A stretch of DNA of 64,000 nt, from NCBI GenBank assembly GCA_021730635.1, contig JAJNNC010000015.1, positions 62,001 to 126,000 on the forward strand. The letters run 5' to 3'. The notes under the pieces were generated by a model that saw only the letters and a list, made by a program, of their open reading frames with translations, ran no database searches and was not told where the DNA came from. A program made the translations under genes and the position numbers. Shown one piece after another: positions 54,010 to 63,442 of the stretch. The DNA is from Catalimonadaceae bacterium JC749 (GTDB lineage Bacteria; Bacteroidota; Bacteroidia; Cytophagales; Cyclobacteriaceae). How positions within the stretch are numbered: the stretch's first letter is position 1; every line of letters begins with the position of its first letter.

Positions 54010-54344
54010 GTTTTTTTGAAATCAAAGGCAATAGAAGGAATAGCTTTCCATAGCCGCTGTCGGGTTTCCATCACCTGTTCCAGGGCATGTTTACCGTAGG
54101 GTGTCACTTTGTAAAACCGCTTACGTTTACCACCCCGTACCGCAGTAGCTTCCCCAAAAGCTGATCGGAGAAAGCCTTTTTTTTCCAGGCGTTTCAATGC
54201 TGTTCGCATGGCACCTACACTAACCGTTCTATCTAGTCTGTTCTCTATTTCCTCTTTGATCGTAATCCCATAGGCATTGTCATACAGCACGGCAACTGTC
54301 AGCATCACAATCTCTTCAAACTCACCTATGGCATATTTTCCCAT
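54006..54344 (-). CDS. PadR-family transcriptional regulator
   Basis: A 112-residue winged-helix repressor. Conserved stretches are GEFEEIVMLTVAVLYDNAYG, RTVSVGAMRTALKRLEKKGF and the wing GGKRKRFYKVTPYGKHALEQ. It is very similar to the PadR encoded at 63104, which also precedes an ABC permease. It overlaps the permease gene and is probably its local regulator. Direct repeats at 54363-54419 just upstream may be its operator. Ligand unknown. Confidence 0.92.
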   Translation of the reverse strand: MGKYAIGEFEEIVMLTVAVLYDNAYGITIKEEIENRLDRTVSVGAMRTALKRLEKKGFLRSAFGEATAVRGGKRKRFYKVTPYGKHALEQVMETRQRLWKAIPSIAFDFKKT

Positions 54345-54728
54345 GACAGATAAATATTTAAGTCCTAAATGTAACTTAAATATATTAATCCTAAAAGTAA
54401 TCTAAATAAAAATTTAGGAGGTAACTTCTTAGTATTAGATTGAAAATGTTTGTATTCGAGAAAGTGAAATTCAACAAGCCTCATCCACCAGAAATGGATG
54501 GTAAAAGTTGTAAGCGAGGCTCCTAAGCGCAATATGAAAAAATAGGAGGGGAATCACTGGAGATAAAAAATAATTTAGTGCTACTTTGCTTACAACCAGG
54601 GTATGTCAACGGGTGAAAGGTCTTTAAAAGATTTGTCCTTATAGGTGATTTTGACTATTCTAATAACAGAGATGCCTGATGCATTACTAATTTCCAACTT
54701 TTATCCTGAATGTAACCAATATACAAGG
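54345..54728. other. 384-bp divergent intergenic region (PadR / GH30)
   Basis: Apart from the direct repeats close to the PadR gene, no gene or strong structure is seen. The GH30 reading frame extends back to a GTG at 54645, but the signal peptide starts at 54729. Confidence 0.4.
54363..54419. promoter_or_regulatory. Direct repeats upstream of PadR gene (candidate operator)
   Basis: TCCTAAATGTAACTTAAATA (54363-54382) and TCCTAAAAGTAATCTAAATA (54389-54408) agree at 17 of 20 positions with 26-base spacing. A third TCCTAAA occurs inverted as TTTAGGA at 54413-54419. They lie 19 to 75 bases upstream of the PadR start. Use by the PadR protein itself is inferred. Confidence 0.45.
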
Positions 54729-56186
54729 ATGGTAACGCTAAAACTTACTTCAATTCCCGGATTTTTCAAAGTATTTCTACTGCTCTTGGGTGCTGCTGGG
54801 TGTCAAAGTGAAGTAACCAATACCCAAGACCCCACACATTCTGTAAGCCTATGGCTCACGAAGCCTGATCAGTCCGCTTTATTCGCAAAACAGGATAGTG
54901 TGCTTTCCTTCGAAGATCAAAGCGATACGTCCGGATTTGTCATCACAGTAGACGCTACCCAGACCTTTCAGGAGATGGAGGGCTTTGGGTATACCCTGAC
55001 AGGGGGGAGTGCCATCCATATCCATCAGATGAGTGATGCAGCGCGTGCTGCGCTGCTGAAAGAATTGTTTACTACTGAAGGAAACAGCATAGGAATCAGT
55101 TATCTGAGGGTCAGCATAGGGGCTTCCGATCTGAGCGATCATGTTTTTTCTTATAATGACTTACCAGCCGGGCAGACCGATCCAAGCATGGAAAAATTCA
55201 GCCTTGACCCGGAACGTAAAGACCTGATTCCTGTCCTCAAGGAGATCCTGGCAATGAATCCCGGTATTAAAATTATGGGTTCTCCCTGGTCACCGCCGAC
55301 CTGGATGAAAACCAATCAGGACTCCAAAGGGGGGAGTTTAAAACCGGAATACCACGAGGCTTATGCGCTGTATTTTGTAAAATATATTCAGGGCATGCAG
55401 GAGGAAGGCATTCCCATTAATGCCATAACCATCCAGAACGAACCCCTGCATCCCGGTAACGAACCCAGTTTGCTGATGCTTCCCGAACAGCAGGCTACCT
55501 TTGTTAAAAACCATTTGGGGCCTGCTTTTGAACAAGCCGGTATCACCACAAAAATTATTTTGTATGATCACAATCTGGACAGGCCAGACTATCCTATCAG
55601 CATCATGGATGATCCTGAAGCCAAAAAATACGTAGATGGTTCGGCTTTTCATCTGTATGCCGGCGAGATAGAAACCCTGGAAGATGTCCACCAGGCCCAT
55701 CCGGATAAAAACATATATTTTACTGAGCAATGGGTAGGGGCCAACGGCAATTTTGCTGACGAACTCTCCTGGCATGTTAAAAACCTGACCATAGGCGCAC
55801 CCGGGCATTGGAGTCGGACCGTGCTGGAATGGAATTTGGCAGCGGATCCGAACCTGGAACCGCACACCGACCGGGGAGGCTGTACACAGTGTTTAGGCGC
55901 CTTAACCATTGATGGGGATAAAGTCAGTCGCAATGTAGCCTACTACACCATTGCCCATGCTTCCAAATTTGTTCGTCCAGGTTCTGTCCGAATAGGCTCT
56001 ACCGCACCGGAAGGGCTACCCAATGTGGCGTTCAGCACCCCGGAAGGACAAAAAGTTTTGATTGTATTAAACGATAGTACCTCACCCAAAAAATTTAGTA
56101 TCAGTGATCAGGGAAAAATGTTGACCACCAGTCTGGAGGGCGGCAGTGTAGCCACTTATGTGTGGTCAGCTCAGGCGGTACCATAG
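54729..56186 (+). CDS. GH30-family glycosidase (glucosylceramidase-like), lipoprotein
   Basis: A retaining glycoside hydrolase of 485 residues from the ATG at 54729, with lipobox LGAAGC (Cys25). The frame can be extended to a GTG at 54645, but that would bury the signal peptide. GH30 features: EGFGYTLTGGSAIHIHQM near the start of the barrel, MGSPWSPPTWMKTNQ, the acid/base Glu238 in IQNEP, and the nucleophile Glu333 in YFTEQW. A C-terminal beta domain (NVAFSTPEGQKVLIVLNDS) completes it. Family members cleave beta-glucosyl, beta-1,6-glucan or related bonds. It is followed 312 bases later by a PVC-type cytochrome protein. Exact substrate unknown. Confidence 0.9.
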   Translation: MVTLKLTSIPGFFKVFLLLLGAAGCQSEVTNTQDPTHSVSLWLTKPDQSALFAKQDSVLSFEDQSDTSGFVITVDATQTFQEMEGFGYTLTGGSAIHIHQMSDAARAALLKELFTTEGNSIGISYLRVSIGASDLSDHVFSYNDLPAGQTDPSMEKFSLDPERKDLIPVLKEILAMNPGIKIMGSPWSPPTWMKTNQDSKGGSLKPEYHEAYALYFVKYIQGMQEEGIPINAITIQNEPLHPGNEPSLLMLPEQQATFVKNHLGPAFEQAGITTKIILYDHNLDRPDYPISIMDDPEAKKYVDGSAFHLYAGEIETLEDVHQAHPDKNIYFTEQWVGANGNFADELSWHVKNLTIGAPGHWSRTVLEWNLAADPNLEPHTDRGGCTQCLGALTIDGDKVSRNVAYYTIAHASKFVRPGSVRIGSTAPEGLPNVAFSTPEGQKVLIVLNDSTSPKKFSISDQGKMLTTSLEGGSVATYVWSAQAVP

Positions 56187-56498
56187 CAATAGCTTCAAGA
56201 CAACTGTTACACTTGATATCATAAAAACAATAAACAGTTATGGTATTACAAGATGAAGCGCTTTGTATACCAAAGAATGATGACAACCATACACTACTGT
56301 CATCCCTTGAAGGTGAAGGGAAAGCCTATGTAAATTCTGATTTCTGACATGATAAAGACTCAGCTGTATGGTCATGAGAATGACAAGGAACCTGGTCGTA
56401 AATTCTTTGAAAGAAATAAAATAGTGTGTATACTTACTCGCCTGAAATGAATAAGGCTCATTGATTATTATACTTTAGCAAAAACACCTAACAAGCAC
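56187..56498. other. 312-bp intergenic region
   Basis: No coding frame and no strong terminator. ACTGTT and AACAGT at about 56203-56238 form a weak inverted repeat. A promoter for the TTG-started cytochrome gene must lie here, but no consensus box was identified. Confidence 0.35.
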
Positions 56499-59171
56499 TT
56501 GAAAACGCCGGAATATTATTCACCCTTATCAACTTTTGCTTTTACGCTGATTGGTTTTCTGATGATGCTGGGCTGTCAGTCACAGGAAAATTGTGAAGGC
56601 ATAGACAGCAGTGCCGCCCTGAAAATTTCTGATTCACTTTCCCAATCCCTCAACTGGCCTGAAGAGCTCTCCATGACTTACTTTGCCGGTCCGGATGTAA
56701 CACCAAGCCCCGCCTGTCTGGCCGTGTCACCTACCGGTGAAGTCTTTGCCGGGGTGGATATGATGGGATCGCTGGGTAAGGAACCCGGCAAAGGTGCTAT
56801 CCTTAAACTGGTAGATTGTAATCACGATGGCGTGGCTGACCAGCATACTACCTTTGCCAAAGTAGACAATCCCCGTGGCATTTTACCGGTTGGCGATAAA
56901 GTATTTGTACTGCATACCACCTTTTCCGAGGAGACTAACATAGCCAGTGGTATGAATCTGGTTGTCTTTGAAGATAAGGATCAGGATGGGGTGGCAGATG
57001 GATCTTCTCAACCGCTGATTGAAAACATCAGTTCCCCAAAATTCCTGCAGGAAAGAGGAACAGATCACGCCACCAATGGTATCCGTATGGGGATAGACGG
57101 TTGGATATATATAGCGGTAGGTGACTTCGGATTTCATGATGCCATTGACCGCTCAGGTACCAAGTTGACCATGCTGGGTGGAGGAATTGTGAGAGTTCGT
57201 CCCGATGGCAAGGAAATGGAAGTCTATACCCATGGTTTGCGGAATATTTATGATGTAGCCATTGACCCCTATATGAATATTTTTGCCCGTGGCAATACCA
57301 ATGATGGAGGGGGGTGGAACGTTCGCTTTTCTCATCAGATACAATCGGGTGAATATGGTTATCCTGTATTGTTCAAGCATTTTACCAATGAAATTATTCC
57401 GGCCCTGGTGGATGTAGGGGGTGGTTCCGGAACCGGTTCTTTGTTTTTAGAAGACCCCAACTGGCCTGAACCCTATAATAATGTTCCTATGATGGCAGAT
57501 TGGGGGAGAAATCACCTCTTTATTCACCGAGTCACTCCGGACGGGGTCAGCTTTACACAACAGCAGGAGGAATTTATAGCCTTACCACAAATCACAGACC
57601 TGGATATAGATGGATCGGGTCAGCTTTTCCTTTCCGCCTGGGATGGTGCTGGCTATAAAGGCGATTCCAGCAAAGGTTTTATTGTGCGTGCGGTACCCAA
57701 TTCATGGGAGTATGAACCTTTTCCTGATCTCGGAGAAGCCTCTGAGGAAGAACTGGCTGAACTGTTAACTTCAGGCAGTGCTGTGACCCGCTTGCATGCC
57801 CAGCAGGAACTGCTCACCCGTTCTGAGGAAGAAGCCCACGAAGCGGCCTGGGAAATAGCCGCTGATCAAAATTTGCCGTTGTTTGCCAGGGTAGCCGGAA
57901 TTTTTACGTATGCTCAGCTTGCCGGGACTTCTGGCATTGATAATTTGGTAAAACTCACCGATGAACCAGAGGTGAGGGAGTTTGCGCTACGCGCGCTTGC
58001 TGACCGGAAGGTACATCTTGAGGAAGTGCCGCTGCAACCTTTTCTGGATGCCATGCAAAACCCTTCTGAGCGGGTCAGGATAGCCGCCATCATCGGTCTG
58101 GGACGTTTGGGACGTACGGAGGCTGCTCAGGCCTTATTATCCGTAAAGGTGCCTACTTCCTTTGTGGTTCCTGCCAAAGGAACGGAAGGGCCGCATGCCA
58201 CACCAAACGCTGCCATCATTCCAGCTCATTTGGCGGTTCGTTCATTGGTCAGCCTGCATGCGGTCGATGCCTGCCTGCAAGCCCTTTCCTCAGACAACGC
58301 TGCTCTGGCCCTGTGGGCTTTGCGCTACATGCACGATCCCAAAACCGTGGAAGGATTGATCGCTGCTTATAAAGAGTACAAATCTGAATCTTTGCAAAAA
58401 GAAATCCTTGTCACGCTCTCCCGCCTGTACAAAAAAGAAGCACCCTATGATGGTTCCTGGTGGTGGAGTACACGACCCGACACCCATGGGCCTTACTATC
58501 AATCGATTACCTGGGAATCCTCTCCCATGATCAAAGATTTCCTGACGGAGGAAAGAGATAAAACCAATGCGACTGGAAAAGAATTTTTTGCTGAGCTGAA
58601 TGGCAAACATAGAATGGGTATCACCGAATTTGGCGGGGAGGAAGCGTTGGCAGTACAGGAGGAAGTTAAAGTAGACCTGGATAAAATCAGAAACGAGAAA
58701 GGACAGATAGGAAAAACTTCCATTGAAGATGTGATGCTGGCAATGGATGAAATACAGGGTGATCCAGCCCTGGGAAAAACCATCTTTACGAAGCAGGGCT
58801 GCATAGCCTGTCATAGCATTGAAAAAGGGGAAACGATGAAAGGACCTTTTATGGGCCAGATCGGCTCCATCATGACCCGTGAACAGATCGCTGAGTCAAT
58901 TCTGAAACCCGATGCTTCTATCTCACAGGGCTTTGCTTCTGTACATATCACCACCAAAGATGGGAAAGCGTATACAGGATTTGTTTCGGAAGAATCAGCC
59001 AATCAGCTGGTCATCAGAAATATCGCTGGCCAGGTATCCACTTTGAAAACCGGGGACATTCTCTCCCGTAAAGAGCTGGAAACTTCTATGATGCCTGCCG
59101 GGCTGGCCAACGCGCTGTCGTATGAGGAATTTGCTTCCCTGATCACCTTTCTGGCACAACAGAAAAAGTAG
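56499..59171 (+). CDS. PVC-type heme-binding dehydrogenase-like lipoprotein, HEAT repeats and C-terminal cytochrome
   Basis: A 890-residue lipoprotein (lipobox MLGC, Cys26) starting at TTG 56499. A sorbosone-dehydrogenase-like propeller (MTYFAGPDVTPSPACLAVSP, RGTDHATNGIRMGIDGW, THGLRNIYDVAIDPYMNIFA) covers the first 430 residues. HEAT-like repeats follow (VREFALRALADRKVH, RVRIAAIIGLGRLGRTEAAQ). A cytochrome c site CIACH (768-772) is followed by the C-terminal segment seen in planctomycete-type cytochromes (KPDASISQGFASVHITTKDG). It would oxidise a sugar or glycoside and reduce a periplasmic carrier. It resembles the 780-residue protein at 30914 but is not its close duplicate. Confidence 0.85.
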   Translation: MKTPEYYSPLSTFAFTLIGFLMMLGCQSQENCEGIDSSAALKISDSLSQSLNWPEELSMTYFAGPDVTPSPACLAVSPTGEVFAGVDMMGSLGKEPGKGAILKLVDCNHDGVADQHTTFAKVDNPRGILPVGDKVFVLHTTFSEETNIASGMNLVVFEDKDQDGVADGSSQPLIENISSPKFLQERGTDHATNGIRMGIDGWIYIAVGDFGFHDAIDRSGTKLTMLGGGIVRVRPDGKEMEVYTHGLRNIYDVAIDPYMNIFARGNTNDGGGWNVRFSHQIQSGEYGYPVLFKHFTNEIIPALVDVGGGSGTGSLFLEDPNWPEPYNNVPMMADWGRNHLFIHRVTPDGVSFTQQQEEFIALPQITDLDIDGSGQLFLSAWDGAGYKGDSSKGFIVRAVPNSWEYEPFPDLGEASEEELAELLTSGSAVTRLHAQQELLTRSEEEAHEAAWEIAADQNLPLFARVAGIFTYAQLAGTSGIDNLVKLTDEPEVREFALRALADRKVHLEEVPLQPFLDAMQNPSERVRIAAIIGLGRLGRTEAAQALLSVKVPTSFVVPAKGTEGPHATPNAAIIPAHLAVRSLVSLHAVDACLQALSSDNAALALWALRYMHDPKTVEGLIAAYKEYKSESLQKEILVTLSRLYKKEAPYDGSWWWSTRPDTHGPYYQSITWESSPMIKDFLTEERDKTNATGKEFFAELNGKHRMGITEFGGEEALAVQEEVKVDLDKIRNEKGQIGKTSIEDVMLAMDEIQGDPALGKTIFTKQGCIACHSIEKGETMKGPFMGQIGSIMTREQIAESILKPDASISQGFASVHITTKDGKAYTGFVSEESANQLVIRNIAGQVSTLKTGDILSRKELETSMMPAGLANALSYEEFASLITFLAQQKK

Positions 59172-59534
59172 GGAGGGATGGGTAAAACTGTGTTGAAGTT
59201 CAATGCGCTGCGTAGGGAAATAAAAGGCAAAATTACCCAGACCACAGACTGCTGTATTCTTTCAGAAAAGGAAGTGTTTGAACTTTAGAGAAAGCACGGA
59301 GTAGCTACTTCTTTTGACGATCATCTGGGATAGGCCTACTCCTTTGACACCCGTCTTAAAAAGAAAGCCCTATTTATAGCCGCTAGAGGCGACTCTTTAT
59401 TTTCTTTTCGTGGTTGAGAGGAAACACATTAGAACTCTTGCAAATTTAATGTGGCTGAAAATTTTCATATTCATGATTATTCAGGATTTTAGCCTCAGCA
59501 GTGTAGAGAATCAAGAACAACAAATGGAAACCCT
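59172..59534. other. 363-bp intergenic region
   Basis: No coding frame, repeat or strong hairpin was found between the cytochrome protein gene and the gamma-glutamyltransferase gene. It must contain the latter's promoter, but no clear consensus was seen. Confidence 0.4.
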
Positions 59535-61250
59535 ATGAAAATCACTATACAACTTTTTATTATCATTGCTTTCTCCCTTCAGCTATCAAATGTTCAGGCA
59601 CAGGATCGATTGTCCGGTCAGCCTTTTGCCACCCGTTCTGAAGTGATTGCTAAAAACGGCATGGCAGCTACCAGTCATCCACTGGCTACACAAATCGCTG
59701 TCGACATCTTAAAGCAGGGGGGAAGTGCTGTGGATGCGGCCATTGCAGCCAATGCTTTTTTAGGATTCGCGGATCCGGCCATGAATGGTGTTGGTGGCGA
59801 CTTATTTGCCATCGTTTGGAGTGCCAAAGACCAAAAGTTATGGGGATTGAACGCCAGTGGTCAATCACCCGAAAAGTTGGATCTTTCCTATTTCACTTCC
59901 CGGCAAATGAAGCGTATTCCGGCCGCTGGCCCTCTTTCTGTCACAGTCCCCGGTTGTGTGGATGGTTGGTTTGCCCTTCATGAGAAATTTGGAAAACTTG
60001 ACTTTGAAAAATTACTGACTCCCACAATTCATTATGCCAGGGAGGGGATCGGGATCACCGAAGAAGTGGCTGAAATGATGAATTATCTAGAGCGGGATCT
60101 GATCCGTACCTATGGTCTGCCTGAAAATTTTCAGTGGGATAGCTTAGCTGAGTTTAGCAAATTGTATAGAAAAAACGGTCGTTTTCCTCACAAAGGAGAA
60201 CTGTTCACCAATCCAGAGCTTGCTCAGACTTTAGAGAAAATCGCACTAAAAGGGAAAAAGGCCTTTTATGAAGGGGAAATCGCTGCGGCTATTGTAAAAC
60301 ATGTACAACAACAGGGAGGCTTTTTATCCTTAGAAGATTTTGCCGGCCATACCTCCACCTGGATAGAGCCTGTCTCTACCAATTACCGTGGATATGATGT
60401 TTGGGAGCTGCCACCCAATGCGCAGGGTGTGTCCGTTTTGCAAATGCTCAACATCCTGGAGGGTTATGATTTTTCTACCATCGACTTTGGCAGCAAAGAA
60501 CATATTCATTACTTCACGGAAGCCAAAAAACTGGTATATGCCGATCTCAATGCCTATTATGGGGATCCTGACTTCAGCAAAATTCCTTTGCAGGAACTTC
60601 TTTCCAAAGAATACGCAACACAGAGAAGAGCTGAAATCAAGGATCAATGGGCGCAAAACTTTGGTCCCGGTCTGGAATCTGAAAACCATACTATTTATCT
60701 GGCAGTGGCCGACAGCGAAGGAAATATGGTATCCCTGATTCAGAGTAATTCCTGGTTGTTTGGATCATTGGAAGTGCCTCCGGGGCTGGGTTTTGTACTG
60801 CAAAACAGAGGGACTGGTTTTACCCTGGAAGAAGGACACATCAACAGTTATGCGGCAGGCAAAAGACCCTTTCATACCATTATCCCTGCCTTCGTGACGA
60901 AGGATGGAAAGCCCTATATGAGTTTTGGGGTAACTGGTGGGGGGATGCAACCCCAAGGTCATGTTCAGATCCTCATGAACCATATAGATTTTCGTATGAA
61001 TCCACAGGAAGCCGGGGATGCTCCCCGCATACGGCATGAATATTTTGGGGCAGCTTCTCCTACAAATACTGGGGCTATTCAACTGGAAGCCGGATTTGAT
61101 TATGAGACCATCCGGGGTCTTATGAAAATGGGACATCAGGTGATGTATGGCTTTGAACGGTATGGCGGTTACCAGGCCATCCTTTTCGATGGCACCTTTT
61201 TTTACGGGGCTTCAGAATCCAGAAAAGATGGACAGGCCGCTGGATATTAG
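59535..61250 (+). CDS. ggt: Gamma-glutamyltransferase
   Basis: A periplasmic Ntn-hydrolase that cleaves or transfers gamma-glutamyl groups, for example from glutathione. The 571 residues start with a signal peptide ending VQAQ (22). The large-subunit signature reads GMAATSHPLATQIAVDILKQ, then GGSAVDAAIAANAFLG and NGVGGDLFAIVW. Autoprocessing is expected before Thr386 (ENHTIYLAVAD), which becomes the nucleophile, followed by GNMVSLIQSNS. The small-subunit GG pair is in VTGGGMQPQGH. The formaldehyde dehydrogenase gene follows after a hairpin-containing gap. The small-subunit start carries TIYLAVAD in place of the more common TTHFSVVD, so it may be a divergent subgroup. Confidence 0.9.
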   Translation: MKITIQLFIIIAFSLQLSNVQAQDRLSGQPFATRSEVIAKNGMAATSHPLATQIAVDILKQGGSAVDAAIAANAFLGFADPAMNGVGGDLFAIVWSAKDQKLWGLNASGQSPEKLDLSYFTSRQMKRIPAAGPLSVTVPGCVDGWFALHEKFGKLDFEKLLTPTIHYAREGIGITEEVAEMMNYLERDLIRTYGLPENFQWDSLAEFSKLYRKNGRFPHKGELFTNPELAQTLEKIALKGKKAFYEGEIAAAIVKHVQQQGGFLSLEDFAGHTSTWIEPVSTNYRGYDVWELPPNAQGVSVLQMLNILEGYDFSTIDFGSKEHIHYFTEAKKLVYADLNAYYGDPDFSKIPLQELLSKEYATQRRAEIKDQWAQNFGPGLESENHTIYLAVADSEGNMVSLIQSNSWLFGSLEVPPGLGFVLQNRGTGFTLEEGHINSYAAGKRPFHTIIPAFVTKDGKPYMSFGVTGGGMQPQGHVQILMNHIDFRMNPQEAGDAPRIRHEYFGAASPTNTGAIQLEAGFDYETIRGLMKMGHQVMYGFERYGGYQAILFDGTFFYGASESRKDGQAAGY

Positions 61251-61323
61251 TTAACTCTTTACCAAACGGGAAGAATTCTCTAATAGCAAGAAACTTGATG
61301 GTCAGACTCAGAAAGAGCTCTAT

Positions 61324-61354
61324 TGCCTCAGCGGATATTGTTTTTGCTGAGGCA
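61324..61354 (+). terminator. Hairpin after gamma-glutamyltransferase gene
   Basis: TGCCTCAGC at 61324-61332 pairs perfectly with GCTGAGGCA at 61346-61354 across a 13-base loop. It lies about 75 bases after the stop. There is no T-run, so termination strength is uncertain. Confidence 0.45.
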
Positions 61355-61511
61355 CTGCAGGCAAAGTAATCTTTGTTAAATTACCCTATCATTCCTTTTT
61401 AAAAAAAGGGAGAGCCTGCCACGGTCACTTTAATAAATAATTACCTTTTTAAACTTATTTATATCCGCTATCTTCACTTAAACTTATACAATCAACCTAA
61501 ACTAAAAAATC

Positions 61512-62702
61512 ATGTCCAGCAACAAAGGAGTAGCGTACATCAAACCCGGTGTGGTAGAAGTACAAAATATAGACTATCCCAAGCTTGCCCTTGGAGACCG
61601 TAAATGTAACCATGGTGTGATTTTAAAAGTGGTTTCCACCAACATTTGCGGTAGTGATCAGCATATGGTCCGTGGAAGAACCACTGCGCCTGAAGGTCTG
61701 GTACTTGGTCATGAAATTACCGGTGAAGTTATAGAGGCGGGGAGAGATGTAGAATTCATCAAAGTAGGTGATCTGGTTTCAGTACCCTTTAACATTGCCT
61801 GTGGCCGGTGCAGAAATTGCAAAGAAGGGAAAACAGGGATCTGTCTGAATGTGAATCCTTCCAGGCCGGGGGCTGCTTATGGATATGTGGATATGGGAGG
61901 CTGGGTAGGAGGGCAGGCCCAATACGTAATGGTGCCCTACGCCGACTTCAATTTGTTGAAGTTTCCTGATAAAGATCAGGCAATGGAAAAAATTAAAGAT
62001 CTTACCCTGCTGTCGGATATATTTCCCACAGGCTACCATGGGGCGGTCACAGCGGGAGTAGGTCCCGGTTCCATTGTGTATGTAGCCGGTGCAGGACCTG
62101 TGGGCTTGGCTAGTGCTGCTGCCTGTCAATTGTTAGGGGCCGCTTGTGTCATTGTAGGGGATATGATACAGGAGAGATTAGACCAGGCTCGTAGTTTTGG
62201 ATGTGAAACTGTTGATTTGCGCAAAGATGCTTCCCTACCCGAGCAAATCGCTTCGATCGTTGGTGTGCCGGAAGTAGATGCAGCGGTTGACTGCGTTGGT
62301 TTTGAAGCCCACGGACATGGCCACGATGCAGGGCATGAGCATCCGGCTACCGTGCTCAATTCTGCCATGGATGTAACCCGAGCCGGTGGAGCCATCGGTA
62401 TCCCCGGACTGTATGTGACCGATGATCCCGGTGCTAAGGATGATAAGGCCAAAAAAGGAATGCTCAGTATCAGAATAGGTCTGGGCTGGGCTAAATCTCA
62501 TGCTTTCTATACGGGGCAGTGTCCGGTCATGAAATACCACCGACAACTCATGCAGGCCATCCTTTATGATAAGATACAGATTGCGAAAGCCGTGAATGTA
62601 CAGGTTATTAGTCTGGAGGATGCTCCCAAAGGCTATAAGGATTTCGATCAGGGCGCCGCTAAAAAATTTGTATTAGATCCGCATGGCATGGTACCCGCCT
62701 GA
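61512..62702 (+). CDS. fdhA: Glutathione-independent formaldehyde dehydrogenase
   Basis: An NAD-dependent zinc enzyme of 396 residues that dismutates or oxidises formaldehyde to formate without glutathione. The N-terminus NKGVAYIKPGVVEVQNIDYP and the His-rich insertion FEAHGHGHDAGHEHP are typical of the Pseudomonas putida-type enzyme. Catalytic zinc ligands are Cys46 (NICGSD), His67 and Glu68 (GHE). The structural zinc cysteines are 97, 100, 103 and 111. The Rossmann motif is AGAGPVGLAS. It stands alone, followed by a hairpin. It may detoxify formaldehyde; no C1 pathway genes are nearby. Confidence 0.92.
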   Translation: MSSNKGVAYIKPGVVEVQNIDYPKLALGDRKCNHGVILKVVSTNICGSDQHMVRGRTTAPEGLVLGHEITGEVIEAGRDVEFIKVGDLVSVPFNIACGRCRNCKEGKTGICLNVNPSRPGAAYGYVDMGGWVGGQAQYVMVPYADFNLLKFPDKDQAMEKIKDLTLLSDIFPTGYHGAVTAGVGPGSIVYVAGAGPVGLASAAACQLLGAACVIVGDMIQERLDQARSFGCETVDLRKDASLPEQIASIVGVPEVDAAVDCVGFEAHGHGHDAGHEHPATVLNSAMDVTRAGGAIGIPGLYVTDDPGAKDDKAKKGMLSIRIGLGWAKSHAFYTGQCPVMKYHRQLMQAILYDKIQIAKAVNVQVISLEDAPKGYKDFDQGAAKKFVLDPHGMVPA

Positions 62703-63103
62703 CCGGCCTGAGATAGCAGCTTACTGTTGACAATCTTTTGGTGGGCTATTGCTTTCTAAAAATCGAGCTTCATTAGTTTGTTTTTAGAAAGCGACAAGCC
62801 TGCCAGGTTGATTCCGGAAAGATATTTTTCCGCAAAGAGAAGGCTATGTAATTTGATGTATGGTCGCTTTGTAACAATTGTTCTTACATCCAATCTCTTA
62901 ACAGGCTATCGTATTTGGATAATCATGATGGTTGGGGTCATGGAAAAGTGACAATTTGTCGTTTCCAAATAGAATGGGAAATGAAATGATGAAATACGTG
63001 CTCTGTGGCAGGAGCAAAGCAGATGATTTCCAGGAAAAAAATTTTTTTTCATTAATATTAACTACGAATAGGAATTTAATTAATAATCACCTACCTTTTG
63101 TTT
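62703..63103. other. 401-bp intergenic region before second PadR gene
   Basis: Contains the fdhA hairpin and a 10-bp palindrome AACAATTGTT at 62873-62882. The last 70 bases before the PadR gene are A/T-rich but do not contain the TCCTAAA repeats seen at the first PadR gene. No coding frame was found. Confidence 0.4.
62751..62792 (+). terminator. Terminator-like hairpin after fdhA
   Basis: GCTTTCTAAAAA at 62751-62762 and TTTTTAGAAAGC at 62781-62792 are exact reverse complements over 12 bases, with an 18-base loop. It lies about 48 bases after the fdhA stop. The stem is A/T-rich and lacks a T-run beyond its own arm, so it may act on either strand. Confidence 0.5.
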
Positions 63104-63436
63104 ATGAATAAAATTTCTTTAGGTGAATTTGAAGAAATTGTCTTGCTCACCGTGGCAGTGTTGTACGACGAAGCGTATGGAGTGGCCATCAAAGCAGAAA
63201 TTGAGCAAAGGCTGGATCGTAAAGTAAGTGTAGGGGCCTTGCAGGCAGCGCTGCATAGGATGGAAGATAAGGGGCTGCTGAATTCATGGCTGGGGGAAGC
63301 GACACAGGTAAGGGGAGGAAAAAGAAAGCGTTACTTCCGGGTGACCCCTTACGGTCAAAGTGTACTGGCCTATGTGCGGGAGACGCGCAACCAGCTTTGG
63401 GATGCTATTCCCAACATAGCTTTTAAGTTCTCATAA
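63104..63436 (+). CDS. PadR-family transcriptional regulator, second copy
   Basis: A 110-residue winged-helix repressor from the ATG at 63104; a TTG two codons upstream is possible but adds nothing. It closely matches the PadR at 54006: GEFEEIVLLTVAVLYDEAYG, RKVSVGALQAALHRMEDKGL, GGKRKRYFRVTPYGQSVL, DAIPNIAF. The ABC permease gene starts 6 bases after its stop. Both PadR/permease pairs probably come from an old duplication within a large family. Confidence 0.92.
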   Translation: MNKISLGEFEEIVLLTVAVLYDEAYGVAIKAEIEQRLDRKVSVGALQAALHRMEDKGLLNSWLGEATQVRGGKRKRYFRVTPYGQSVLAYVRETRNQLWDAIPNIAFKFS

Positions 63437-63442
63437 ATTACC

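Noticed and set aside
54645-54728. N-terminal extension of the GH30 gene from GTG
   Set aside because: The lipoprotein signal begins at ATG 54729, and the extension would displace it from the N-terminus.
21046-56501. Apparent missing ATG starts at 21046, 23774, 33445 and 56499, suspected as truncations
   Set aside because: Each has a TTG at the position expected from domain or signal-peptide boundaries and an intact N-terminus, so TTG initiation explains them.
62310-62345. Histidine-rich stretch in the formaldehyde dehydrogenase, first taken for an unusual metal-binding insertion
   Set aside because: A Gly/His-rich loop at this place is a normal feature of the glutathione-independent formaldehyde dehydrogenase family.
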